Below are positions 11,481 to 22,488 of a stretch of DNA of 64,000 bases, piece by piece (position 1 is the stretch's first letter; the number at the start of each line of letters is the position of its first letter). This DNA is from Undaria pinnatifida. Lineage: Eukaryota > Sar > Phaeophyceae > Laminariales > Alariaceae. The notes below the pieces were generated by a model. The model had not been told where the DNA came from, did no database searches, and saw nothing but the letters and a program-made list of their open reading frames with translations. A program made the position numbers and the translations under genes. The stretch spans positions 3,027,570 through 3,091,569 of the forward strand of contig JABAKD010000012.1 of NCBI GenBank assembly GCA_012845835.1. Direction: 5' to 3'.

Positions 11481-13610
11481 GCCGAGTTGATCATGCTACC
11501 ATTTTGCCGAAGGAACGGGGCCCCAACAATCGTAGGGGAGCCTCTCTACTACCGTCACAGCCACGTTGCGCACCTGGTCTTCCGGCGGGAAAATCAGCGG
11601 AATCTCGGTGGAGCTAATGTGGTCATAAGCTGTCCCGAGCGATTTGTCCCGTTAGCTGCGCACAACACGCCTTTCCCCCAAGTGCTCATGATCAACCCTC
11701 CTCCCCCTTGCGTTTTGCTCGATAGAACGCACGAAAGCGTCTCCCCCTTCGGCCCCCGAGTCTATGAGCTCCACATCGGTTGTCGCCATGCTATCTTGGC
11801 GCTCGGCTCGCGGCGGTGGATGCAGCACATTTGTGGCAACGGAACGGTGCAGCCAGAAACAGGAAGGGTTAAACATGCATCATAATGTTTTTCTAACGAT
11901 TCCATCGTTGTCACTCTTGTACTTTTGTCTGGCCAAAGCGAGACGTGATATCTGTACCTGGTTGGTCTACTACTCGATGCGCGAAGCACGTATCATTCCT
12001 TTCCATGAAGCTAATATTTCCAAAACCCTGAACGGTAATGAGCTGTCTGTACCCCCTGATAATATTGAAGTCCATCGGCTGGCAGAATCGGACGGACGGT
12101 ACATGGTTGGCGAACTCCGGTAATCAAGCTCCGATACATGTAACGACAGTGTCGGAGAGTCGTGGTAGCCAAAAATGTCGTATGGTCACGCGCAAGCTCA
12201 ACGGAAGCCGTATCAGCCAAATAATGTGGTAAAAGCTTGTCTCAGTATTGTGGACGGATCTAAAACAAGTCAAGTGCCTCGTGGATAACTCCACAAAGGC
12301 CTACATAGTCCGCGGTTGGAGACAGAAAGCCGTGATAGGACAAGCTGCAATCTATACGAGGAATGTATGCCTTTCGAAACCGCCCTCTCGCCGTATGATT
12401 GACTACATAGGAGATGATGGCGATGGTCGGAAACCGTCTAGTGTTTGACCGCCAGTCTATCATGTCGTGCGCACAAACTCGCCTGATTTCCTGCTGCACT
12501 TCGCTCTTGATGTGCTAGCAATAACGCGTGTTGGATGCTGGCAGCAACATGGTAGTGCGGTAACGTTGACGAACGAGCGCCGCTGAAATGGTGCTATTGT
12601 GCACACTCCCACGTCAGCCGGCAGAGTGGCGAAGCTTGTTTGTACACCTGTGATGTCTTCTCATGAATTTGCTCGGTGTGCCTACGAGAACTGTAATACT
12701 TCTAACAACGATAAGAACTTTCTACCCGGGGACGTACGTACATACCCAGAAAATAATTAGATTAACGACACACGCCATCTCTGCTCATATTATATCTGCA
12801 GTGTAAATAGGTATATGCAGTGGAGGTGTGGTTCGTCCTCCGTTGTCCATTCACAAGCAAACCTGTACCAAAGTGTCATGCGGTGTGAATACCATGTCTA
12901 CTGCCCTATTGTATACCTGGTACCAGGTATATGATGCGGACATGACATGACCTTTTGTGCATGTATGTGCCTATTGCTCCAGTAATCCTTTGTTCGAATT
13001 GTTCAATTCATTACTTGGTAGAGTAAAAAAAGTCACCACCACACACAATTATAGTCTGCGCGTACAGGATGTAAGGTAATGCCAAGAGTTCGATATAGAC
13101 TAACAATCATAACAATATGTACTACTATTCATAGACTAACAGCTACCGTTTTTCAAGTGAATCCGATTCCGAGCTTCATTCATCATATTTCGATCGGGTA
13201 AATCCGAGCACACGACGACTGACCCTTTAGTCTGGCGACGAAATGTGTCGAGCGCATTTCTTATGATATTTTAACTCAATCAAGAACCAGGGGCCAGTAA
13301 GCGGACCTACCATGTCCGCTACGTGTTCTCTTCGTAGCCACTGAGAGACGCGCACTGAACCAGCTTCTGAAATATACAATGCATGCTATAATATTAGTAT
13401 CATCCTGATCCGAGCCTCCCAGATCGACTGTCTGTGTGTTGTCTGATCGTGAAGAAACGGGCTGACGTTGTTCCAGGCGTGAAACACGGTGGTATGACTG
13501 CCTTCGTCATTCAACTCCTCGAATGCTATTGCAATGCTGCTGCTTGTTGCTGCCTGTGTAGCTAGCTCACTTATTCTTGTAGGTACAGTACGCAACTACA
13601 GCGCTTATGA
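11480..13610. other. No gene recognised
   Basis: Intergenic DNA with scattered frames of 65-130 codons and no domain, repeat or RNA that I recognise. GC content falls to the right of about 12.6 kb. No partner LTR for the gypsy element was identified here. Confidence 0.5.
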
Positions 13611-13769
13611 TTTTGTCAGCTAAGTATTTCAGACTCGAGTTTTATTAGACGAAAATAAAAATATGTCAGTTTTGTCTGATCGCTTATTGGACAGGATTCA
13701 TACACAAAGTAGGCGTCACCCGAGCACGATAGGGTCATATGCCGGGATCGGAATCCATCCACACATGAT

Positions 13770-14850
13770 ACCTCCCCGCACGATGTGGAAATCTCAACCC
13801 CACCGGCCGGTTTTCTGATTGGCCATGGTTCGCATGTTGAGCCAGCTCCACTTCGGGAGGATATAGGGTCCCATCCCCGGCCCAGAGGTCGTTCCACATC
13901 TATCTCTAAAACTACTTCCATCAACCGGGGAAGCAAACCGAGATGTCTCGGGTCGACAACACCCTGCACGGTGAAAAAAACCCAATCCCGTTAGGTAATC
14001 GCTGATTGGTTCGAGCTCCACCGCACTGTCCTAGGTGGATAGAGGCCCATCAATGGGGGGGCATTTCCGTCGCACAGGGAAAATATATGGGACCCATCCC
14101 CGATTCATGAACCCCCCGAATCTCTACAGCTCCAAAAACGCGGGAACAATAGCGATGACCTCCCGTGACGACACCACTCCGCACGACGTGGAACCCCAAC
14201 CATATTCGCTTACCGCTGATTGGCTGGGGCTCGGACATAAGGGCAACGCCACCATGGGAGGATATAGAGTCCTGTGCCCGTTTCAGAAATCCTGACAAAC
14301 CGGGGATGATAACCGATTTCTCCCGCGGGTCGACCCAGCCCCGCACGATTGTGCGACAATCATCTATTATTCACATTGGCTTATCATTGAGTGGCTGTGT
14401 AGCTCGTAGAGCCAGGGACACCCAGGGAGGAGATAAACCAGCAAACGGGCGGGGGGCGTTTCGACGCACCCGATGAGGATAGGGCCTCATCGCCGTTCCA
14501 GAAATCCTTTCATACCCCATCAACGCCAACAAACCGGGGACGAAAGCCGACTTCTCCCTGGTCGAAACCACACCCACCGCAAGGTGTGGAAGCCTTAGCT
14601 AGCTGAGGTTAGTATAAAACGCCAACACCACAGAACAGGGTCCAACCCCAGTTCAGAAATCCTTCAAGGAATTAATTGTCAATTAATTAGAAAAAAATGG
14701 GGCAACTCGCGCTACTGCTGCAATTTTATTCGTATAACCCAAGCCCGCGGTAGGCGGACATTTCATTTGACCCCCTCCCTCGATACCACCCCGCACAGTG
14801 TAACCCAACCTTCGATTGATCGGCTCGGCCGGGGTTCGTGGATAGAGGAA
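13770..14850. repeat. Degenerate satellite, family R3 (units of about 165-235 bp)
   Basis: A ccgcacga-gtgg-like motif recurs at about 13778, 13962, 14179, 14341, 14576 and 14790. Around it are recurring parts: gattggc-ggg-tcg, ggaggatatag-gtcc, cccgttcagaaatcct-like stretches, ccgggga-g-aa-cgatttctc and gggtcgac. Units differ by substitutions and indels. An inverted piece lies at 35815-36080, with catttctgatccgggg-like, ccgtgcgggg, and aactggggatggaaccctat. Minus-strand frames through it share VDPREKS-like strings only because of the repetition. Confidence 0.7.
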
Positions 14851-15021
14851 ACCACCACTTACTAAGAAGTTCAGCAAGTTCAATGACTATCATCTCGTAC
14901 TGGTCTGTGATTAGAGAAGTTGTACATTGACCAATTGCATAATATACAGCAGTCGGTCCAGATCGAGTCGATCGGTGCAACCTGCTGGGTATCGTATTAT
15001 TACAGCAGCAGCAGTAATACA

Positions 15022-15390
15022 CTTCACTTCTTTTCTTTTTCCCATCCCATTCATTGTGATGCTCGCACTACTCTCGCCCTCCCAGTAGTATAACTCAGAT
15101 CCGGGGTCATATAGGGAATTCCCCTCCCCCATCCCCACTACGGTACATGCCCTAATTTTTATCGCGAGAAGAATTTAGCATTTATTTTCTTCCCTCGTCG
15201 ATTTGCGCCGAATTGTACCTACCCACGCTGCTAGGCGATTTCAGAAGAAGTTAGTTGGTCCTGTTTTCCTCATTCATTTCTGCAAATAAATAAAGCCAAC
15301 AAAGCTCACAACGCGGTGACTATTTAACTCAAGGACCAACGCTAGTACTAAGAATAGTGTAACCCCACTAGACTACCGGGGCGACCGGCT
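15022..15390 (-). mobile_element. tRNA-derived SINE, copy 1
   Basis: Read on the minus strand, the element starts at about 15390 with gccggtcgccccgg. A good pol III box A (TAGTCTAGTGG, 15365-15375) follows, and a degenerate box B region lies at about 15314-15330. The body includes cagcgtgggtaggtacaatt and tgaccccggatctgag. It ends in a purine tail (gggaaaaagaaaagaag) near 15022-15045. The layout of tRNA-like head, unrelated body and A-rich tail is that of a SINE. It would be transcribed by RNA polymerase III and mobilised by LINE proteins. No clear target duplication was found. Confidence 0.7.
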
Positions 15391-17250
15391 CCATACCAGG
15401 TACCACTTACTGCCCCGGGGGCGTATCAGGTTATCCTCGAGCCTGGCATAGGTCAATTTCGTGAGTTCGAATCCCCCCAAGTGCGTACTCGTATAATTTT
15501 TCGTGGGACTTTTTCTTGTGCACCAACTGACTTGTGGAAAGCACGAGAGCGTGAGTTAGCAACACTCGATGAAAAATCGACGATCAGTGGGTGCTGAACC
15601 CTGTGCGCCAACAATAATGAAGGCAACAAGCGGAAGGGGGGGAAAGGGACGACACCTGTGACCACGGCTTGTATGTCCAGATGCTGGAAAGTAGAAGTGT
15701 GCCAAAAAAAAAACAAAACTAAAAGCGATAATCAAGCAGCAATCAGCAGCAAGGAGTACGTCAAGTAAGTACGAAGCAACACAAACTTTTTTGTGAGTTA
15801 CGTACCAACACGACCGCTTGCACTTGACCGGCAAATGACCACAGCAACGGAGTCACGGACCACAGCAACAATAAAGCACACCGCCCACATTATTCTTCCA
15901 TGAAGTCTTCTCGGGGAAAAAAACGCCAAACGCGTACGATGCGACACGGGACGAATGCATGCCACTCACTGGTTTCTTCCGTGGATATTGTCGGCTTACT
16001 ACGACCTTTGCGTGGCGCAGCTTAACAACAACAGGAGGAACGATTATTTTTCCCCTTGTTTTTTGTGCCGAAAATGTATGGTACACCCTAGCTCCATGCC
16101 ATGAAATATGGCACAGACAAAGAGCATATTGTGTGTACTGTAGTAGAGCATCGCTGTGTGTGGTCGGTGTGGTCTTAGTCGTGCGTACCTGTATTGCTTG
16201 CACGAGAATACAAACCACATGTCGATTTGTCCGAACTTGTATAATACCACCCTCGAGGCCCCGGAGACGCAGCTACTCGCAATGCTGCTGTGTGGCTTTT
16301 TCTGGGGCAGTAATCGTAACCACTACTACCTCCTCCTCGTTTTAGTCATGCGTCGGCTCGCCACGTCTATATCCATGTATGTACGTGTACCTACCGAAAT
16401 TCAGTAAATAAATGCACTGCTATGATACCTACCGCAGTACTGTGGGAATTTTTTTACAGTAAATACAAGGGCTCCGCTTCGGGTAGGGCAGGGCAGCACT
16501 TCGACAACTTGAGGTGTAGCTGTCCGATTTGGCATGCATTGAACTTTAAAGGAATGCCAAGAGTTTAATATGAACATGGGATTATGAAAGTCATGCTTTG
16601 ACAAAAGAAAGAAAAAACGTAATATTATACAACGAAGAAGGCAAGGATAGGCGAAACAAACTATGTTAAATGCGCCGTCAAGTAAAAGTTGGCGTCTATC
16701 AAACAAAAATACCGAAAAGAGTATTATTGAGAACCTGCGTCGCCCCTACGAGTAGGCGAAACAAAAGAGGCCTTGGCATTAATGAAGAGACTGCACTGCT
16801 GTCCACGTGGCAATGGAGGCTCGAAGTCGACAGGATGCAAAGTCGGTTTGCATCAAACGTCGACATGAGGACATGTCAGCCGGCGAGGTTTTGGAAGAAA
16901 ATTGCTTTGTTTGTTACGTGAGACTGTCGCATTGATTGGTCTGCGTGGTCGCGGGCGAGAAGGAAAACGTAGAAGAGGAGGGCGATCTCTCGTTGAGGCG
17001 GTATTGTCTAAGATTGGTGCGGGGGTGGCTTTGCTCGTACGGGAGGTTGGCGTAGCGCTTCTTCTCTGTTTTTCTCGGGGACGCGGGATATGTGTGTCTG
17101 CTATATTTTCTTCGTGGGTGCTTTCACGTTGTCGAAATCGGACGCGTCCCCTCAATACATAATATCCGGAGTGTCTCTACCATGACGAGTGCTGATAGTG
17201 CCGTGCGTATTTCCTAGAGACTGACATATTATTTACTGGTAGTAATAATC
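15391..17250. other. No gene recognised
   Basis: Sequence between the two SINE copies. A plus-strand box-B-like gagttcgaatcccc occurs at about 15470, but no tRNA cloverleaf or box A at the right distance accompanies it. Frames of 60-128 codons on both strands show no domain. Confidence 0.5.
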
Positions 17251-17255
17251 ATATA

Positions 17256-17614
17256 CCTTTCTTTTTTTTCTTCATATCCCATTTATTATCCCCGCACCAC
17301 TCTCGCGCTCCCTCCCAGTAGTAACTCAGATCCGGGGTCACATAGCGGGCCCTCCTCCTCCCTCCCCACTTCGGCACGTGCTTTCATTTTTACCGCGAGG
17401 AGAACCCAGCATTTTCTTCCCTCGTCGACTCGCGTCGAATTGTACCTACCCACGCTGCTAGGCGCTCTCAGCAGTTGATCCCTGTTTTTTTTTCGCAATT
17501 TCGCGAATAAAGTCAAATATCATCGTGGTGGGTGTCGAACTCAAGGACAACCAAACGTTAGTAGTATTCGAGGGTAAAACCACTATTATTAATAGACCAC
17601 CGGGGCGGCCGGCT
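17256..17614 (-). mobile_element. tRNA-derived SINE, copy 2
   Basis: The same family and orientation as the copy at 15022-15390, over its whole length. Here box B is better preserved (AGTTCGACACC, 17531-17541) and box A is weaker (TGGTCTATTAA, 17589-17599). Each copy thus keeps the promoter half the other has lost. The body shares the ccacgctgctaggcg and actcagatccggggtca stretches (plus strand). The tail is gaagaaaaaaaagaaag at 17256-17275. Several percent divergence between copies indicates separate insertions and not a recent duplication. Confidence 0.75.
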
Positions 17615-18900
17615 GACAATTGATTAAAAAAAAACAGGATATTTGCATAGAGATTTCATTCCCTCCCCCATATTGTATGATATTACGATGGTTGACGCGA
17701 TGTGTATAGAAAAAGCGCCAAATACCTGAATATCAGCATACGCGGAGTTTTAGATAATATCATGAATAACGAACGACCGCGACGGCAGAGCACGGCAAAG
17801 CATAGCGCTTCGCTCTGCTGAGCTAGCGCTGCGCTGCGGTGCGCTGCTGAGCTAAGCCGCAGGGCATCGCAGGGCACTGCACGGCGCTTCGTTGCTGTAA
17901 GCTATAGCGCTGCGATGGGGTGCTGGGCGGTGTCGAGTTGATGAGCCAAGCCCAGATCTCAGCCGATGAAGCTTCGTTAAGTACAAAACAAATTTTGCGA
18001 ATCAAAGAAAAGCTAAAGCTGGACCGTTCCGCAACTAATGCACAGGCGGCAAATTAGCGGCAAATGGTAGGAAGTTCAACTTACTAGACAAAAAGGAAGA
18101 AAACATCGCGAAAAAGTTCATAATCGCGTTGGCAGAAAAACCAAATTTGCAGGAAGCAGCTGAAAGGTCAAGAAACAGGCAATATTTCAGTTGTTGTTGA
18201 TGTCGTTCTCGCATGAACTCGCATAATCAAGTCCGTGGTCACAGGAATACCCTAGGGGAAAAACACAAACCAAAGGTGGTACACGCATGAATCACAGCTG
18301 ACGCAATTAATGCCTCCACCAGAAACATATAAAAGTGAAATCGGGAGTCAGTCTACGATATGCCAGGTCCATACCGGTGCATACGCCTCATTACTCGCGC
18401 CTGGAAAAACCGACTATAACGCTTGCCACCGAAGAAAGACTACCACGTATATATTACACGAGGTATCTATCACTACGCATACGCACAACAGACGCAAGTC
18501 AATTGGAAAAAAGAAACGAACAAAGAAGAGAAAGGAAAGGAAATGGGTGCATGGGGCCAAGAAAAAGAAAAGGTAAATAAATTTTGGGGGGTCTACTGGC
18601 GAGTCTGCCACCAGAACGATGCCACGTGGTTTTTTAACCATCTACAGCATTACTACGAACGACTTCCGATACACCCACCGAAGCATGGACTACCGGCGAA
18701 TTACGCGATTGACAGCTGGCCGTGGTTGTCACGTGTCTCTGTGTTGGGGGCCCCTGTGCGCTGCCTCTTGTTGGCTCTTGTTTGGGTAAAACATGCGGTG
18801 TGCTCGATGGTCTCACGGCAGCAGCACACCAGAATCAGAACGTCCGCTCGTACGACGTATCATTCTTACAGGAAACGTAATATTTTTTTCTCCATCAATA
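17615..18900. other. No gene recognised; GCT/GCG-rich patch
   Basis: At 17770-17925 there is an imperfect gctgcgct-type short repeat. At 18310-18580 two overlapping Lys-rich plus frames occur without a recognisable domain. No RNA gene was seen. Confidence 0.45.
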
Positions 18901-18914
18901 TGAACATAAAACGG

Positions 18915-19845
18915 TTGTTATATATTGGACAGAGTGATGCGTGTACAACTAAACTCGCCAACGGCACTCGTACTGCACTTTGAGCTATCTGCTGTGGTTC
19001 TGGTTGCTACTAGTTGCTGCAGTATGTGCTCGAAGTTTCGCCCTTCGGCTACTGCTGCTGCACCTGATGTTGTGTGTTTGCCAATGTCGTCAGTTGGTGT
19101 TCATGCTCGTCGTACATACTGCTGTTCTCACCCAGTACGTACGGGTTTCCTCGTACCTCGACGGCACGACGACGAGCTCAAAACAGAAGGAAGGTGACAT
19201 GAAATGGCATGGACAATGGCCACATAGAATCGAGCACAGCGGGATAGTTCGCTGCGAATCAACTGCACTCGTTCATGCCTACAGCAGAGGCTGCCTGGAG
19301 TGTCAGCGGCCGTGCTAAAGCCAGGGCCAAAGGCCGAAGAGATGGCTCTTCTACCTGCTTGGTTTTGTTTCGAGATTATGTTATATAATGGACAGAGTGA
19401 TGCGTGTACGACTAAACTCGCCAACTGCACTCGTACTGCACTTTGAGCTATCTGCTGTGGTTCTGGTTGCTACTAGTTGCTGCAGTATGTGCTAGAAGTT
19501 TCGCCCTTCGGCTACTGCTGCTGCACCTGATGTTGTGTGTTTGCCAATGTCGTCAGTTGGCGTTCATGCTCGTCGTACATACTGCTGTTCTCACCCGGTA
19601 CGTACGGATTTCCTCGTACCTCGACGGCACGACGACGAGCTCAAAACAGAAGGAAGGTGACATGAAATGGCGTGGACAATGGCCACAAAGAAGCGAGCAC
19701 AGCGGGATAGTTCGCTGCGAATCAACCGCACTCGTTCATGCCTACAGCAGAGGCTGCCTGGAGTGTCAGCGACCATGCTAAAGCCAGGGCCAAAGGCCGA
19801 AGAGACGGCCCTACCTGCTTGCTTTTGTCTCGAGATTCTGTTACG
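18915..19845 (+). repeat. 463-bp tandem duplication
   Basis: The two units begin at about 18916 and 19379 with tgttatata-tggacagagtg and are nearly identical, including agtttcgcccttcggctact and the ggccaaaggccgaagag end. Both carry an open frame of 112 codons (18980-19318 and 19443-19781) with a hydrophobic N-terminal half. It has no ATG start, opening at TTG, and no known domain. The similarity of the frames follows from the duplication and does not show coding. The unit ends in ggttttgttt/gcttttgtct before the next repeat start. Confidence 0.9.
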
Positions 19846-19969
19846 TGAAAATATCATGATTTCGGAGTTACTTTGTCACGAAACGTCTTGCCGTCGGTAA
19901 TTTGTGTCGCTAAGTTGTTGGATATCGTCGGTAACTTGTGTGACGTTTTAGGTGAACCCACACTAAAAA

Positions 19970-20430
19970 AATGAATTTCCAGCTGGCAAAACGAGCAGAA
20001 ACAAGAGCAATAAAAAGGCCGGGCAAGAAACCAAACGAACTAGTGGAAAAGTACAGCAAAGAAACTAACGCTCGAGAGTATGCCACCGCAAAATTCCAAA
20101 CGCTATCAAGTACCGTTTGGAAATGATGCCAATTTTGTAAGTCACCCAGGCGTTGCAGACATAGTCTAAAGATAAATCCGAAATCTCCGAAATTCCTCCT
20201 CGACATGAGGTATTTTTGCAACTTCTCGCTTGTCTCGCTCGGCATCCGTCCGCGTTCTCGTCGATGTGCGGAACGGACACGGCAGGGCGAGGGGCGTTGG
20301 AGCCGCCCCCAGAAGGCGGCGCTCGAACGAAGCTATATTCGACCGAGAATTCCAGTTCCGCGAATCGCATACTTAGGCCGAGACAAAAAATTCCTGACCA
20401 AATACCTGACACCAAAGAAGGATTTTATAT
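19970..20430 (+). repeat. Dispersed repeat R4, copy 1
   Basis: Shares more than 350 bp with 21590-21965: gccaccgcaaaatt, ttcctcctcgacatg, tatttttgcaacttctcgct, tgtctcgctcggcatccgtc, acggacacggcagggcgagg, gaattccagttccgcgaatc and gcatacttaggcc. Both end in an A/T-rich tatatat tract. Partial relatives lie at 20455-20635 and 21285-21530. No coding capacity was recognised. Confidence 0.85.
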
Positions 20431-20454
20431 ATATTTATTTTTTGTTTTAGGACA

Positions 20455-21530
20455 AAATATGACGCCAATTTGGAAATGATGTCTTGCCAAGTTTTATTTT
20501 ATCAATCTCTCCATACATCATGATCCGAAGAATAACTGGAGAGCACCGTTCTAAAAAATACTTTTTTTTCCGCGCTTCTCACTTGTCTCGCTCAGCATCC
20601 ATCCGCGTTCACGTTGAGGTGCTGAACGGATTGACCAGAAACAACAACAGTCATTAGCCAGCGCAATTCTTGCAACCACACCCAAAGCGTTCGAAACACC
20701 ACTACCTTGATAATCACACCTACCTTTAGAAGTGCATCCACGTTTCGTTTGTGGGAATAAATATACATGGAATTAGTGTGGGATATTTACTATGCGGTCC
20801 TGAAAGATGGATCGTTGAAATTGGACCAATGTATTCGAAACGACTCCTTGGAGCGGCGACGAAAAAGACTGACAAAACATTGTTTCTCGTATTTATTTAC
20901 TGCAGTTTTTAAAATCGACCACTCCGTCCGTTGTGTTTATTTTCTATTTTTTCATGGTCTGGTCTGTTTTGTTGTGATCTCGTACCCGGTACGCTAGCAT
21001 TTCACTTGCTACATAGCTCGATCAATTGCGATTGTTTTGTTTACTCTGTCTCACAGTCTGGGACCACATAAAAATAAGTTGTATCTCTCTAGCATGAAGA
21101 ATCGACACGGACAGTGGGTGTAATGGTGTCGTTGGGTAGGGAACGACCCCCCTCGAAGACAACGAACGCTCGAACAAGGGTATTTAACCGTGAAATATGA
21201 TATCGAAAAGCAACGACATAGCAGTCGTACGACAATAGACCAAACGCTTCGAGGTGTGACCATGAAAAAAGTGCCGTGGGGACGAAATATGAAGCCAATT
21301 CGGAAATGATGCCAACTTGGAAATAAATGTTTTCCCGTATGTATGTTGTTTTCGTTAAAGCTCTGCTTGTGCCAAGATCCAAGAATAGCTCGGGCGTATA
21401 CTGCCCAAAATACAAAAATTTGCGCACTTCTCGCTTGTCTCGCTCAGCCCACGTACCCGATCCCGGCCAGGTGCGGAACGGATACGGTAGGGCAAGGAGC
21501 GTTTGAGCCGCCCCCCGAGGACGTGTTTCA
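20455..21530 (+). repeat. Partial R4 copies flanking unique sequence
   Basis: At 20455-20635 and 21285-21530 the order gacgccaattt/gaagccaattc, ggaaatgatg, cttctc-cttgtctcgctca and a cgttcacg- or acgtacccg-like end repeats, each diverged from the two full R4 copies. The DNA between (20640-21280) shows no gene or repeat that I recognise. Confidence 0.6.
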
Positions 21531-21589
21531 TTCGTTCAAGCCCTGCAGACGTCAAGCAAATCAAACAAACGTTCCAGCCCTGCAGACGT

Positions 21590-21965
21590 CAAAAGCAAAA
21601 CAAACGCTCGAGATTATGCCACCGCAAAATTTCAAACATTAGCAACTACCGTTTGAAAATGATGCCAATTTTGCAAATCATCCAGGCGCTACAGACATTA
21701 AGATACAACCAAAATCTCCGGAATTCCTCCTCGACATGCAGTATTTTTGCAACTTCTCGCTTGTCTCGCTCGGCATCCGTCCGCGTTCACGTCAATGTGC
21801 GGAACGGACACGGCAGGGCGAGGGCCGTCGGAGCCGCCCCCCGAGGCCGGCGCTCGAACAAAGCTATTTGACCGAGAATTCCAGTTCCGCGAATCGCATA
21901 CTTAGGCCAAGACGAAAAAAAAATCCTGACCGAATCCCCGAAACCAGAGAATGATTTTATATATT
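21590..21965 (+). repeat. Dispersed repeat R4, copy 2
   Basis: Same order and orientation as the copy at 19970-20430, with substitutions and small indels. R1 begins within a few bases of its right end (21971), so the two families abut. Confidence 0.85.
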
Positions 21966-21970
21966 ATAAA

Positions 21971-22222
21971 AATGAAAATACACTCCAGCTGTGAGATCGA
22001 AGATTTTGTCGAAACTCATATTTTGCAAGTTGTGTGTGATACTCCGATCGCGCGTATTACGGGTTGTGTGTCCTCATTAAGGATACAGGTCGGCGACTGC
22101 CCTTGCAACTACAGTGTAGCTATCAGGGTCAACAGGGTGATGTTAGTCAGTCTGTGCGCGGAAACTATAAAATCAATTTTTGAGGAGGACAATATCTGAC
22201 AGCTGTTGAAGGAAATGCATCC
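21971..22222 (-). repeat. Dispersed repeat R1, minus-strand copy
   Basis: Reverse complement of the R1 core seen at 3930-4180. It holds tgatactccgatcgcgcgta, ggtcaacagggtgatgttag and gcgcggaaactataaaatc. Confidence 0.9.
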
Positions 22223-22488
22223 GCTAGCAGCAGCCAGGCAGACGATCACGACCATGTCATAATAACGGGAATCTACCCGCTGGTGCGCTCGTACCAATTA
22301 GTTATGGCAGACGTTCCCCTATCATGTCATACTGCTACTGTAGAAACAGACTGACGACGGCGTTGGGAACATATACAGAGGGCATCAAGCGCATAACTGG
22401 CACAAGGGAGAGAACACAACAAAGCGAAGACAACGGGGCGGCCTCAGCTAGCCACTTAGTTGTTACGGCCATTGGAAGCACACAAATG

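Noticed and set aside
15455-15485. Possible tRNA gene (gagttcgaatcccc)
   Set aside because: Only the T-loop-like motif is present; T-stem pairing fails and no D arm or acceptor stem is found.
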